64,000 nt of DNA from positions 1-64,000 of the forward strand of contig NW_022985700.1 in the NCBI RefSeq assembly GCF_902459465.1. Reading direction: 5' to 3'. The notes under the pieces are model-generated. The model was given only the letters and a program-made list of their open reading frames with translations, was not told the origin of the DNA and did no database searches. How positions within the stretch are numbered: the stretch's first letter is position 1; each line of letters opens with the position of its first letter. The position numbers were made by a program, and so were the translations under genes. Origin of the DNA: Asterias rubens (Eukaryota; Echinodermata; Asteroidea; Forcipulatida; Asteriidae). This document shows, one piece after another, positions 29,390-42,068 of this stretch.

Positions 29390-29825
29390 GTGATTGTTTT
29401 GTATACTTCGTTAAGCTATAAACTTGGAAAGTTTACAAGGAGAATCTTTACGGACAGTTTTGTTTTACAACGTGTGTTGTTTTCTTATATTTTTTTCAAA
29501 TTTAATCGTTTCGAAGTTCATATAATTATGTTAGTGCTTTCACGAAAGCTCCATTTTATTTCTTTTGTGCTCCTGTTGTCCCCAAATCCCCCTCCCCCTC
29601 CTGTCTATGGCTGTTTTCCCAATTCCGGTTTGTCTGATGTTTAACTCTAATACTAATACTAATAATAATACTTTTAATATGATTGTTCTATCATGTAAAC
29701 TTGGACATATACTTTTGATGTAATTTTATTAACCAAATGCCATTAGTCTGTGACTTTTTATTTGGTGTTGTATTTTTATATGAAAATAAACCAATTTTGA
29801 ATTGAATTGAATTGAATTGAAACCC
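29390..29825 (+). mobile_element. LINE-like 3' end with (TTGAA)n tail
   Basis: T-rich non-coding sequence ending GAAAATAAACCAATTTTGAA and GAATT pentamer repeats (29800-29820). Proline-coding C-tract near 29583. No intact protein. Confidence 0.55.
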
Positions 29826-29986
29826 CAAAATAATATGGATCAATGCATAGGCCTAAAAGTTTCAATTATAATTCCTTCGTTTGGATCTTGTTTTCATAAC
29901 TTCTAACATATACAAAGCTATACCGAGGTTGAAATTCTCAATGTCTAAAGAAAATGCCTGCACAAAGACCACTCCAGGGGCCAATT

Positions 29987-30214
29987 TCATAGAGCTGCTT
30001 AAGCAAAAAAATAAGCTTAAGCACGAAAATAGCTCGCTTATTTTTCACATGTTACTGGCAAAAATTTCATGCCATACATTGCTTGTGACTGGTATTTAGC
30101 TGTTCCATAGCATAACAATTGAGTGGAGTCTTGTCCGGTAATCTAATTTTACTAAGCAAGGATTTTTTGCTTAAGCAAAATTTTGTGCTTAAGCAGCTCT
30201 ATGAAATTGGGCCC
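29987..30214. repeat. Family B foldback, copy 3 (TTAAGC variant)
   Basis: Termini GGGGCCAATTTCATAGAGC and GCTCTATGAAATTGGGCCC; the inner motif is CTTAAGC rather than CTAAGC. Intergenic. Confidence 0.83.
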
Positions 30215-30347
30215 AGATAATAATTACCCGTAATAAAAAAAGATTGATGCCTTTTCTTTTTTGGGGTATGCCAAAAAGCAGTAAAACATATTTCATTGAA
30301 ATTCTGCACTATACGCTGCTACAAATAAATCATACAATTAATTTACT

Positions 30348-30504
30348 GCTGCAGTCGATTTCACGAAACGCTAGGATCAATCCTATCTCGAGTTAGAACG
30401 AGTAACCCGTCCTAACTTAGGACGAGTTCAATGCGTCCAATACGTCTTCGGACGGAACTGAACCCGTCCTAAGTCCTAAGATTAATCCTAAGTTAGGAAG
30501 TCGA
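30348..30504. repeat. Family C foldback, copy 3
   Basis: Starts CTGCAGTCGATTTCACGAAA and ends in AATCCTAAGTTAGGAAGTCG; GGATCAATCCTA and TAGGACTT-type blocks pair internally. Confidence 0.8.
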
Positions 30505-31315
30505 GTTTGGTTGCACAGTTAGCTTTACTTACACGGTAAATTCACTTCAAACTTGAATTTATAATGGTTGCACTTTATTAGATCACGCATTAAATGTAGG
30601 TTGTTTAGAAAATATTGTTTTTACTTCCCATGGGAACAAAACACCTGTCCACTCTTCAGATGGTCTGGGCAGCGCCTGGTAAAAGAGAGGTCTGATTGAT
30701 TTATTATCGATGTAGCGGTTAATATTATTCTCTACTCATTTGAAAAGTGTACATTAATTTTCAATAGGCAAAACATTGATTATCGCAACCATTCCCACAA
30801 GAAGTATGTCATGTTAAACAACATCATTAGCTCTTCGTTTACTTAAACCATAGAAAGAAACCTATCCCTGTTCCAAATGTGACAGCACTTGGTTCACAGT
30901 GTAATTGTTTTAGGACCCCTAATTTCTACTTGACTTCAAACCCTATTGTGTCCTCAGACTTCGATAAATTTTAGGCAACAATATTCTGCCTGTTCGCAAT
31001 CCAAAGCCACAACCACGCCCCCCCCCCCAACAAAAAGAGAAAAGGAGGAAAAAAGGGGGATTTGCACATCCCCAATGATGTTTATTGTCTCATTGAAGAG
31101 AAACAAAATGGTCCACAGCAATATTTCTGTTTCTGCTTATTTGTTTGTTTGTTTGTTTGTTTGTTTGTTTGTTTGTTGGGGTGTTTGTTTAATGTTTAGA
31201 CTGTAGTGCTCATTTTCTTATGTGTTTCTTGTTATACCAAAGTTTGACCCAGTCTCATTACAACAATCTACAACTACAAGTTGCAGCATGGCTAAACCTT
31301 AAGTGCAAATGTATA
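30505..31315. other. Intergenic, no gene seen
   Basis: Contains a C11 tract (31018) and the TTTG microsatellite; no coding signal. Confidence 0.5.
31139..31178. repeat. (TTTG)n microsatellite
   Basis: Nine or ten perfect TTTG units. Confidence 0.92.
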
Positions 31316-31683
31316 TTAAAGCCATTATACACTTTCGGTAAACAGTATTGTCCAAGTCCCACACTTCGTGTATCAAAACTTATATATAAAATAACAAACC
31401 TGTGAAAATTTAGGCTCAATCGGTCATCGGAGTCGGGAGAAAATAACGGGAAAACCCACTCTTGTTTCCGCGCGTTTCGCCGTGTCATCATGTGTTTAAA
31501 ATAAATCCGTAATTCTCGCTAACGAGAATTTATATTGTTTTAATGTTTTCTCAAAAAGTAAAGCATTTCATGGAACTATATATTAAGAAAAGTCTTTCAC
31601 CATTACCTCATGTAAACCCTGTAAATTATGTGTAAATCTGTGAACTTTTTTTTTCTGTACCGAAAGGGTCCGATGGCTTTAAA
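31316..31683. repeat. Chimeric MITE (family E)
   Basis: Ends TTAAAGCCATTATACACTTT and the inverted GGGTCCGATGGCTTTAA. The left half resembles family A (GTGTATC, AACAAACCTGTGAAAATTT, CAATCGGTCATCGGAG) and the right half family D (TAAACCCTGTAAATTATGTG). Core hairpin AATTCTCG-CTAA-CGAGAATT (31511-31530). Confidence 0.75.
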
Positions 31684-32488
31684 ACAACTATAACATATAT
31701 TTGTTTTTCGTAAACTATAGTTAACAGATGACAGTACAATCATTTGATGGGATCGATGCACCGAGCGATTGCGTCAGTACAGAGACAATTGACCACCGGT
31801 TGATCACGTTTTCGACTGATGGTCATGAAAATGCTTACATGTGCAGTTTATTTCGGAATACAGTCTCATCTGCATATTCAATTCTGGTTGTCCCATTCAA
31901 TGTTTAATGTGTACACTGTTTTATCTTACAAGTAATTTTTTAATGTATTTTGAAATTGCAGTGTTGGAATTGTTGATAGAATCGCTGGCAAAAAGGGGTT
32001 TCTCAATTAGTCACCTCCTAATTTGATCAGGCTGTATTGAACTGTCATTGTTTTTTGTAAACACAATTCTACAAGCTCTTATTTCAAAACACTAGAATCA
32101 AACTCATTTGTAGGCCTCCGTTTCATTCTTCTGCTACAGACCTTCAACAGGCCGCCACATCTCAATGAACAGCCTCTTTTTAGAACTCTAAGTGAGGGCG
32201 CCCTTCTGCAAGTACGTCATAATACGTAATGCATGAGGGTTTTTGACAGACAAACACGGGCCTTATTTCAGTTCAGTTCAGATGATATCTCAAGTTATGT
32301 ACACAGCCTCGAGACAGCAAATGTTTGGATAATTTAAGAGGCTTTTTTAATGCAGCTGTTTTCTCCCGATGTTACTAACATTTCAAATATCATGAAACGT
32401 GTCCGAAGACGAGATGGCTTTAAGATTACCGAATTTGTATAGTCCATATTGGGTGCACTAGTCAGCTTTCTCTGCAAGATACATCCGT

Positions 32489-32870
32489 CTTGGACACTAT
32501 TGGTAATTACTCAAAATAATAATTAGAATAAAACCTTTCTTGGTGACGAGTAATGGGGAGAGGTTGGTATAAATTATTGTGAGAAACGGCTCCCTCTGAG
32601 GTCGAGTAGTTTTCGAGAAAGAAGTAATTTTCCACGAATTTGATTTCGAGACCTCAGATTTAGAATTTGAGGTCTCGAAATCAAGCGTCTGAAAGCACAC
32701 AACTTCGTGTGACAAGGGTGGTTTTTTCTTTCATTATTATCTCGCAACTTCGACGACCGATTGAGCTCAAATTTTCACAGGTTCATTATTGTATGCATAT
32801 GTTGAGATACACCAAGTGAGTATGAGAAGACTGGTCTTTGACAATTACCAATAGTGTCCACTGTCTTTAA
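32489..32870. repeat. Family A element, copy 11
   Basis: Left end begins at TTGGACACTATTGG; right end GTGTCCACTGTCTTTAA. Core hairpin arms of GATTTCGAGACCTCA (32642-32682). Upstream of GPCR copy 1. Confidence 0.85.
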
Positions 32871-33733
32871 AGTAATGTACCTTTGTTATTGTTTGCGAAA
32901 AGTCAAACAAAATCACCTGACATGCACAATTTATTATTCAGAATCAAATCGGGGTTTATTTAATGCAAAAAAGGGAAGGTATCACAGCACAGACTTACTT
33001 TAATAAATTAACACAATGTTCAAATATTGTCCAAAGTGATAATTTTCTTGATCATTTACAGACGAGAAATTACAAAAATGTTTACTCTATAACAAATGCC
33101 ATGCACTTTTATTAGCAGTGGCTTCTTGCCCGCATATCCGTCATTCAGTGACGTTCCTGGCGTGTATTATCTTGAAAATCACAATAATAATCAATCAATG
33201 ACAATTAGTTATGGGCAACAACTAACTTACAGTTGATATGTAATCAGTTTATTTATTTTTTTTACCGGTAAACTGGTAATGCGTCCCAGTTATGCTCGTC
33301 TCTCGAATGCAGTCAAAAAGGCCTGGCTTTATTCGCCCCAGTTCATCTAATTATGGACATTTTAAATTTCATTGGTTGCCATAGTTTCAAAGTAAGTGGT
33401 TAGCTCTAGTCTTCACTTGCTTCGTGAGAATAAAAAATCATGTTTTATCAGTCATATCAAGTAGCGTTGTATTTTGCGATGATATCACGAACTGCAGTGT
33501 ATCTTCCCGGCTCGCGAGGATCCTCCATTTGTTTTAATACAGGACTACTTAAGCGTTGATTGGAGACAGGTTGATCACAATTTAGCATCGAAAGCCTCGT
33601 ATCCGGAACGAGTGGAGAAGAACCTGTGGTACAGAAAATCATTACTGCTCGGTTTATTACTTCATGTTCGATGCTTTCAGATGAACATCTGGACCATTAC
33701 ACATGATTTTCTGAGACTGTGACGTCGTAAGAG
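32871..33733. other. Upstream region of GPCR copy 1
   Basis: No TATA or CpG island stands out. A 61-codon minus-strand frame at 33457-33642 has no recognisable features. Confidence 0.45.
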
Positions 33734-34729
33734 ATGACAGAACCGTCTGAGGTTTCTCAACCCGAGTGTGCAGTATCTGGACTGCCTCTTCCCCGAGCAG
33801 TTCGAGCAACCTACATTGGTCTTGACTTCGTTCTCACTCTAGTTGGAAACATCCTGACTATCATTGTTACGAGAAAAGTTGACGAGTTTTCGGAAAGTAC
33901 GAAGATTTTCATAACTTCTCTGGCACTTGCGGACCTGGGTGTAACTGTAGTTGCTGCAACATCTTTCGTTGCTGAGATATTGGGTAGATGGCCATTTCCA
34001 GACTGGATATGTGTTGCTTCGTTTCTGTTCTTTTATACCTTCACAGCTGTTTCCATAACAATGATCAGCATTTTGACTTTTGATCGTTTAATCGCCGTCG
34101 TTAAACCACTTCACCATTCTTTGATACTTAACCCAAAGAGAAGCATTGGCTTTGCTTCTATAACGTGGGCTGGTTGCACCCTTGGTGCCGTCTTAACGAC
34201 TGTTTCTAATCCAATAAAATACATGGAATGTTCTGCACTTTGCTTGACTACTCGAAGGAGCGTTTCTCAGGGTATCGCATCTGTTTTAGCGTTTTACATC
34301 ATCCCCTTGTTCTGCATAATGTTGATGAACATTAAGCTCCTTGTGATCGCACGTCGGCACGCCGTTCACTTTAGACGAGCCCGAGTGGCAGCTTTAGTAC
34401 TCAGCACCCCCGGACAACCAAAGTCTTTTCCGCGGAGCGTCAGAGGAAAAGCTGTAGGGGTCATCTCTCTTGTAACTCTTGCTTTTGCCCTCAGCTGGTC
34501 GTTTTACCAAGTGAAACTCGTTCATCTGACTTTTTCTGATAAGGGGGCGGTCTTCCCTGAATGGGTAGAATTTACAGCTGTTTGGCTTGCTTTGACGAAC
34601 AGTTGGTGGAATGTCTTCATCTATTCCGTAATGAACCGAAGTTTCCGGAGCAATTTGAGGTCTGTCCTGATCCGTTTATGCCCAAGATTTCACCAACACA
34701 TTGAAGTAGAGCCACTTGCTATATCCTAA
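33734..34729 (+). CDS. Orphan class A (rhodopsin-like) GPCR, intronless, copy 1
   Basis: 331 residues in one exon with seven hydrophobic segments. Class A landmarks: GN in TM1 (N39), LADLG in TM2 (D67), C93 at the start of TM3 exactly 25 residues before R118, W145 in TM4, cysteines C166/C170 in the second extracellular loop, P191 in TM5, and FALSW in TM6 (W255). Oddities: DRY is DRL; the TM6 proline two residues after the toggle Trp is F257; the TM7 NPxxY reads NVFIY (N293, V294, Y297). The third intracellular loop is rich in Arg/Lys. It should act at the plasma membrane through G proteins, but the ligand cannot be assigned. It is a close paralogue of the gene at 42069. The intronless structure suggests retroposition followed by duplication, or an old single-exon family. 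Confidence 0.92.
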   Translation: MTEPSEVSQPECAVSGLPLPRAVRATYIGLDFVLTLVGNILTIIVTRKVDEFSESTKIFITSLALADLGVTVVAATSFVAEILGRWPFPDWICVASFLFFYTFTAVSITMISILTFDRLIAVVKPLHHSLILNPKRSIGFASITWAGCTLGAVLTTVSNPIKYMECSALCLTTRRSVSQGIASVLAFYIIPLFCIMLMNIKLLVIARRHAVHFRRARVAALVLSTPGQPKSFPRSVRGKAVGVISLVTLAFALSWSFYQVKLVHLTFSDKGAVFPEWVEFTAVWLALTNSWWNVFIYSVMNRSFRSNLRSVLIRLCPRFHQHIEVEPLAIS

Positions 34730-35837
34730 AGTGACTGCTTGCATGAACACGAAATTAGATTTCACACACAAGTGCAGGCCTGTATGCTTCGCTTTTCAAA
34801 GGGCAGGGGCAACAAGGAATTTTCTCATTGGTAAAGGGCACCCTATGAGGAAATTGTACATTTCTACTGGAGCATTTCAAGGGCACCAAGGCAATTACCA
34901 GGGGCCATCGAGGCAACTGCCGTTGTTGCCTCGGTGAATATCAGGACTGCAAATGGAGTTTTGAACACCTCTGATTCCCACGAACCCCTGTCCAATCTTC
35001 ATACTTAACTTTCATGTTAAACTTTTATTCAACCTCAATTTGCAAATATTATACCTATGTCGTTAACTCGTATCCATACGCCACAAGGTGACCTTTTTTA
35101 CTTCAGCTATGTTGGGCCTGTAACATTTTCAGGTTGATTTAATAAGTTTAGCTCAAGTATCATGTTAACCAGTATGTTTTATCAATTTAATAACAAGGCC
35201 ACTGAGTGAAATAACACTTCGCCACATCCGTGACAACCAAGTGATGAAGTTAGTCTGTAAATCGGTTAACCATCAGTGATAACTTGTCATAATTTTAAGA
35301 ATAACACAATATAAGAGATGGGCCTAAGTGAGACAGAGCATTGCTAAGCCTTTCACCGAAAGGACTGTGTTTAAATATCAAGAAAAGTGTTTTAGTTTAA
35401 GGAAAATAAGTATTGTTACATGTAAGTAAGACTTAAACATAATGAGTCTATAGAGAAGTAGTAAATGTAACAAAGCTTCCGGTACACTGCTACCCCAAAC
35501 ACTACTTTTTTTGTAAACTTCGTTTTGGTGTTAAATATTTTAACTTGATACACTGTTCCTTAATACTATATATCGCGAGCGCACAGCCTGTTGGCAAGTA
35601 AGCTTTCTGTAGCATTATTATCACGAGGTGTTACTCAAACAATACTTTTTAGTGACCTTTACATTTTGTATGATTTTATAAAATAGCCGAGCTTGATACG
35701 TCTGGAGATCCTGAAGACAATATATTTTGTGAGCAGCGCAACAGTGCACAAAGAGCACAAGCTATCGACTCTTTTGCCGGTAATTTTTCGAAAAGACCCT
35801 TTTAGAACTCATCTGTATAATTCATCTTTATCATGAT
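34730..35837. other. Intergenic downstream of GPCR copy 1, no gene seen
   Basis: Possible 3' UTR at first (short GGGCACC/CAAGGCAA repeats at 34835-34935), then plain AT-rich DNA. Confidence 0.45.
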
Positions 35838-36190
35838 CGTGTCGTGGCCGAGCGTTCAGACAATCCCGGCTTGTAGTTCACCTGACCCAGAGCAGAGTGT
35901 GGGTTCGAACCCCGGTAATGACACTAGAGCAAGGCACTTCAACGTAGCTGCTCCGTGAAAAGTTGAGAAGGCAGTGTATGATTCTGCTCTACAAGCCAGG
36001 ATCCTACCCATGCCAACATCCTAGGGACTTTGACGGGGGTAACCCACTTTTACCCTCATGCATGTGCCAACAAGGCCCCATGACAGTTGATTTGGGTCTA
36101 CAGCCCAACTCAGCTAAGTATGCCCCCACCTTGAAGTGGCCGCCCGGCTTTGTGGTAATAGGAGATATCACATATACAATTTTTGCTTAT
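35838..36190 (+). mobile_element. tRNA-derived SINE
   Basis: Starts TGTCGTGGCCGAGCGTTCAG (A box TGGCCGAGCG of Leu/Ser tRNA type), B box GTGGGTTCGAACCCCGG at 35900-35916, then a non-tRNA body with GCAAGGCACTTCAACG and AAGTGGCCGCCCGGC. Between the two GPCR genes. Confidence 0.8.
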
Positions 36191-36894
36191 TTATGTTGTT
36201 AAACATGGAATTATATATTAAAACTATTGTGTCAGAAGGGGAATATTTACCGGTATTGGATTTGTAAAACTCAAACATAGTTTAGCGTACAACGGCACTC
36301 ATTTTGAAATATTGAGTTGATTTTGCAGGAAGGACAAACGTGCTATCCATTGAAAATATCATTAACAGTTGTAATTTTAAGATTTCCTTGTATACTTGGT
36401 CATTCCCTTCCCCTAGTACCAACGGGAGTCTGCGCAGAGACAAAATGGGTCGCCATGAAACGAACGCGAAAGTAAACATCCACATTGTAAGTTTCTGATT
36501 ATTGATTGCAGGTTATAAATACTAATCTTGAAGATGCAACTCAAGTCCAAAGTAACAGTTACCGTTAGTCATTCCTATATGGCGCCCCTGTTTCCACTGA
36601 TTGCTTCGCAACAACAACTCCATCCATCACTGGGGTTAAGTCAAACTTGTCACACTGACTTTGACATATTATTGTCGTCACTTGAGAGTGTGTAACACAG
36701 ATTGGTCATGAAATATTCACGTTAAGGGTGGAAATGTACACGTAACCAAGACTACTTGCACGCAATCGAAGCTTTGTAAGAGGCTTTGTGTGTGCATCTT
36801 TATGTTCATTCTATAGATATGCTTCCTTTTCCATTTAAAATATTACATTTATGTTTTACTGAGGACCTCCACAATTCCTTAGATTCCCCTGTCT

Positions 36895-37200
36895 TTTAAT
36901 ATAATAATAATAATAATATCGAAGTCTTATATAGCGCACGTATCTACCAAACAAGGTACTCAAAGCGCTGAGTATATACAAAGTTTCAGAAAGACATGTT
37001 ATTGCAGTGATGAATTCTGAGACCCAATTATTTAGCACCTTATAAGGGTTTACAAGGTGCTACGGCGCATACAGCAGCCACATCCAGGTACACCGGGGCG
37101 AACCCCTTCTCTTTTCGATAAGTGCACTGGGTTCTTTTACATGCGTTACACAACACATGGAACCAACGGCTTTACGTCCCATCCGAAGGACGTAGTTTAT
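36895..37200. mobile_element. Retroelement tail fragment with (TAA)n
   Basis: (TAA)n, CTTATATAGCGCACGTATCT, AGGTACTCAAAGCGCTGAG and the block GTTCTTTTACATGCGTTACA...CCCATCCGAAGGACG, a widespread LINE/SINE tail form in marine invertebrates. Confidence 0.6.
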
Positions 37201-39101
37201 TTGTTTTTCCCCGCTTGCTGTAACAATTCTGTGGAGATTGTCTAAACTTAAAAATTAGGAAGACAAACTTGTTCCTCTATTTGAATTGACTTTTGTGAGG
37301 TAACTCAATATTTTACTAAAAATGTATATGTAAACTAACCATATTCTTAATCATCCCCGATGCAAATTTAACATCTATTAAACTAACCACATCAAACATT
37401 ACACTTGTTACGTACGTGAAGGGATTCTTTCATAAATGAAGCTTTAAAAATGTGCTATGATTATTTAATAAATAGTTCAACAGCCTCAAATGGATTGCAC
37501 ACGACACGCAATTTCAATTTCATCATCATTAAATATTTAACTGTCACGCCCTCTGTGCGTGCCTTGATAATAATAATAATAATTAAAATAAAATAAAAAT
37601 GCTGCATCAGCAATTTCTGATTTCCAATCGATTCAAATGGAATGGGATTACGGGACTAACACAAACAACTTGTCTCGTGATTTTATTATGCCCAAAATAT
37701 AAAGGGCGATGCCCTACTTCGAGAAATAAAAATGCTGCATTAAAAAAAAACCATTTTAATTAAAAAGTTTTCATCTCATGACAAATTTGCCTATCAGAAA
37801 GAGGAAATGATGGGTCAGAATGGTAAACTATTTTCTGCATTTTTCATTTTTTTAATCAGGTTGTTTGTATTCTACCAGCAGTTTATTTGCCACTGGTAAT
37901 TTTCTTACTATTTTAAGCGATAATACTTAAAATTTAAGTTGATACCACTATCGGAGTGCATCTGAATCACGTGCTTTTGGTTTCAATAATGTAGGAGTCG
38001 ATTGCCACTTTAAAATCATCGATTTTTTTTTAACTAATGAAATAGAGGGCAGTATTTGGATTTTAACTTAAAAGTTTTGTGTAATAGATGTTTTGCTGTG
38101 TCATTATTTTGTAAAAGGACATCCAACTACAGAGAACGAATATGGTTAAAGGAAGTTTAGTTAATTTAAAAACACAGAATTTGAGCGAAATTAGTTTTAG
38201 ATTTCTACATTTCGTCGATAAAAACATACTATTAACTGAAACTATGTGCGATATTATGTGCAATGATAACACGGCTATGCAAAACGGTCACGTTATAAAT
38301 TGGGTGGGCTGAACAGCTTATAAATTAATTCGGTGGAAAATGTGGCAAGCACGGATTTGAGTTAGTGTGACGAATTATAAGCTATTTATTATTTTTAGGG
38401 CATAAAAAACAATGTGTAGGTAAATGCATTAAAAATCCAATAAGTAAACTAAATATAATAATACTATTGGTAATTTGAAAATAAAAACAAAATCAGTATG
38501 TGACAAATCCAGCTTTTGTACACGAGAATTAAGGCTCGGTCCCACTAGGTCTGTACCAGAACGTAAATGAAAACCTAAACGAAAACCAAAAAGGGACGTA
38601 TGGTAACCTTCGGGCAATGTAACCTGAATTTTGATTGGTCACCCGATAGTCTTACACCAGGAGCACTGTCTGGAACGTATGCAAATCTTTATTGTCTGAG
38701 ATGAGAGGGGGTTGGATGGGCGACCATGCCCACTAATACTAATCATTAGCTTCGATGGAATAATTTAGCTCATACTAATTAGTAAGCACAAAGGAAACTG
38801 TATTTATTCATCATTAATGATGATATTGTCGAAAACTAACGCCTTCGCATTTAATTAGTATGAGCATTGAGCCAGATAAAAGCCTTGAAAAGCTATTGTG
38901 TCCATTTTATCCTTACAAAAAGATATTCGAGAGCTGATTATTGTTCCCAATGGGAGCTTGTACTTTTATACAAACATTACCAAAAGGGTAAAAAATTGTG
39001 CATAAATATTAAGCTATCTGTTAAAAATTGAACTACGATTCCAGTTGTTTACTGCAAGAATCTTGAAAAATTGGTTTTCAGAAACCCGGGTGGTGCAGTG
39101 A
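37201..39101. other. Intergenic, no gene seen
   Basis: AT-rich; no coding signal or family match. 38736-38890 holds a loose inverted pair (CTAATACTAATCATTAGCTT and CTAATTAGTATGAGC), possibly an old foldback. Confidence 0.45.
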
Positions 39102-39597
39102 AAGTTCTTGCACAAAATGTTTGCAAATACGTATCAAAATCATAAGAGATGTGATAGTTGTGATAGTTTGGATTTATGGAACAACCTTACAGTTTAAATA
39201 GGAACTCAAAGGTCAAATTCAAATTTGTATTCAATACCCTTCCAGTTTTTGTCAAATTTGTCAAAATGTCAAATTCAACGCCGTTTTGATTGCTTAGCGA
39301 CAATTAGGATAAACCAATAATTCCCCATACAAATTGTTCAAACCCAAAATTGAATTTGACCTTGGAGTTCTTCTTTAAGCTGTGTTAGCCTGGAAGTATT
39401 TATTCTGACCTTGCCAATTAATGTAATTTGACCATTCCAGAAGCATTGTAGTTAAAGAAGTTCTTGCACAAATTGTTTGCAATAAAGTATCAAAATCATA
39501 AGAGATGTGACAGTTGTGATAGTTTTGATTTATGGAACAACCTTACAGTTTAAACTGTGTTAGCCTGGAAGTATTTATTCTGACCTTGCCAATTAGG
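39102..39597. repeat. Local duplication, one copy interrupted by a MITE
   Basis: The unit AGTTCTTGCACAAA...CATAAGAGATGTGA...GGAACAACCTTACAGTTTAA followed by CTGTGTTAGCCTGGAAGTAT occurs twice. In the first copy the halves are separated by about 175 bp (39199-39374) carrying inverted ends GAACTCAAAGGTCAAATTCA and GAATTTGACCTTGGAGTTC; the second copy (39456-39597) is uninterrupted. Confidence 0.82.
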
Positions 39598-39879
39598 TAG
39601 ATTTTTTGTAATTTTTTAAATTCACTGAAATTGTTGACTGATTATGAAACATACAGAAAACCCCATTTTGCACATGTGATGTTTTGGATTGTTAATGTTA
39701 TTACCATTAAATTTTTATTAAAAAGTTGTTATCTTGAAATTCATGTTGTAGTCGCCAAGTCTCAGTATTTATGATGTGTCCATTTATTACAGCCCTAAAC
39801 TCCATGAAATAACACTTTGCTAGTATTCAACACAAGCATTGTGTATATTATTACCAGTTTTAAAGGCACACAGTTTACA

Positions 39880-40170
39880 TTAAAAATCGGTAAAATCTAT
39901 ACTTCAAAATTAGGTAATTATTTTACATGAGTGGATTTATACCCAGCAATTCAGTAAAAAAAATACCCAATATTGATGTAAAGTTTTACACAACTATGTA
40001 CATTGTAAAGCGGTAAAGTCTTACGTCACAATTAAGTAATATTTTACATGAGTGGGTTTACCCAACAATTCAGTAAAGAAAACTACCCAAGTTTTATGTA
40101 AACTTTTACACAGCTATTAAGCAAGATATTACCCAACGCCTGTTGGGTAAAGTTTTACCTAATAGTTATG
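39880..40170. repeat. Two-unit imperfect tandem repeat
   Basis: GGTAAAATCTATACTTCAAA-type block, TTTTACATGAGTGG, CCCA(G/A)CAATTCAGTAAA and TGTAAACTTTTACACA recur at 39888 and 40010. AT-rich and non-coding. Confidence 0.7.
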
Positions 40171-40242
40171 GTGTTCGCCCACTACATCTAAAACAGGTAA
40201 TATTTTACACAAGTTGTGTAATCTTTCCTCTGTGTGTAGTAA

Positions 40243-40510
40243 ATAATCAAAATGTAAATTAGCATAAAAACTTACTTGGTATACGAGCAACGGAGAGCTG
40301 TTGATATCTGAATTAACGTAGTTTTGGAGAAAGAGGTAATTTCTAACTAAAATAATGACCAATGGTGTTTTTTCTTTCAGCATTTTCTTGCAATTCAATG
40401 ACCAACTGAGTCAAAATTTTCACAGGCTTGTTATTTTATGCATTATGTTGGGATACACCGAGTGAGAATACTGGTCGTTGACAATTACCAAACGTGTTCA
40501 GTGCCTTTAA
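40243..40510. repeat. Family A element, degraded copy
   Basis: Retains TTAGCATAAAAACTTACTTG, the AGAAAGAGGTAATTTCT segment and the GTGTTCAGTGCCTTTAA right end; the left end is lost. Confidence 0.7.
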
Positions 40511-41193
40511 CTATTTAGGGATGGACTTATATAGACCACCCCGCCCCCATATTTTATGCTTTGGGTGAATTTTTATTTTTTTTGTTAATTTATTGATTGC
40601 ATTAATTTCTTCATGTGTGTCCCTCGAGTAATGTATACCCCACTTACACCCCAACCCCGCTCAAGTATCTAAGGGCTGAATGCACATTCCGATTTTCTCA
40701 TGGGAGTCAAGGGCCGTTTTAGAAGCAAAACTCGGATGTAAAATCCCCGAGAAATTGACTATTTGAAGTCAATTTAAACATCACTTCTTCGAGAAAACAA
40801 AGCAAGGGTAACTTATGTTTAAGAGGTATGCACGAAACGGAAACAACGGCTAAAGAGACAAAACAAGAACCATCTTCCTTCGCCATTTGTAAATGCGTCT
40901 ACCATGGAGCTATACCACCGGGATTAGGCTATTATTAAGAAAGAAAACTGCATACCGCAGACCCCCCCCCCCCCCCATCTACCCAAATGGGCGGTATGGA
41001 TAGTTCTATCTGCGAGTGAATTATATTATCCAGTGCAAAGTTCACTGTTCATTATTCAGAACTGGGCGTACGCCGAATGGAATAATTAGGTACCCATGTG
41101 ACATGTACAGGCTTATCAAATGCGGCCTACTGCACACTCATGGACGATATTTGTAGGTTTCCTTACGTCCTTTCGTTTACGTTGTGGAACCTA

Positions 41194-41349
41194 CTGCAGC
41201 GATAACGAGAACGATAACGATAACGACGCAAAAAAAAACACGCATTCCATTGGTTGAATGAGCGTGTGCGTATTCTGTGTGGAGCAACTCAACCAATAGA
41301 ATGCGTTCTCTTTGCGTAGTCATCGTTATCGTTTTCGTTATCGCTGCAG
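41194..41349. repeat. Palindromic MITE with CTGCAGCGATAACG ends
   Basis: CTGCAGCGATAACGAGAACG at left, CGTTTTCGTTATCGCTGCAG at right; GATAACG repeats and CCAATGG/CCATTGG-like blocks also pair. 156 bp, upstream of GPCR copy 2. Confidence 0.85.
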
Positions 41350-42068
41350 TGTGACTCGGCCTTTACACGATTTTCAACAATAAATTAAAGAAGTAAAGTA
41401 TAAAAGTATCTTCCAGGCAAGCGCAATTAAGTTTTTTATGTAAACGTAAATAGTGTCCAAATGTTTACACATTATGTTCCAAGTCAACTTGTTTGGTGTA
41501 ACAAAGCAATTGATATCTTTGCTTTGGTATGTTTATCATGTGTCTCTATCAATCGATTCTGAAGGGATTTAATAAAACAATGTACATCAAAATAAAACTG
41601 TGACTTATTTAACTATTAATTTAAATTCGGACTTTCACCCCCTACCGCGAATTGTTTATTGTCACACCATCCAAGCAAGCAGGTGGCCTTGCTCAGTTTA
41701 GACTGTTTTTTATTTGGGTATAGTTTATGTCAGGTATTAAATGTAAAAAAACACTTCAGTGCCTTCTCTTTGAAATGCCTGTTTGCTCTTCGTATTCACC
41801 ATCCACACGAACCATCGATTCAATCATCACATTTTGGATAATATGTGATCTCACAAGACTTCTTCGCACTTGCTGGGATTGACACGTTGGCTTGCACACT
41901 CAACGACGTGGATAATTGCATTATTAACTTTCACCAATACATGTTTGGAGGAGGGATCAGTCTGCACAATGCAATCGGGAACCGTGGACCATTGGCAATT
42001 AATTAATCTGCTCACAATAAGAACAGAGACCAGTTGTTGAAATTCTACATGAGCAAGGATCACTGCAA

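Noticed and set aside
33457-33642. 61-codon minus-strand ORF upstream of GPCR copy 1
   Set aside because: Short, no recognisable features; a chance frame in the GPCR upstream region.
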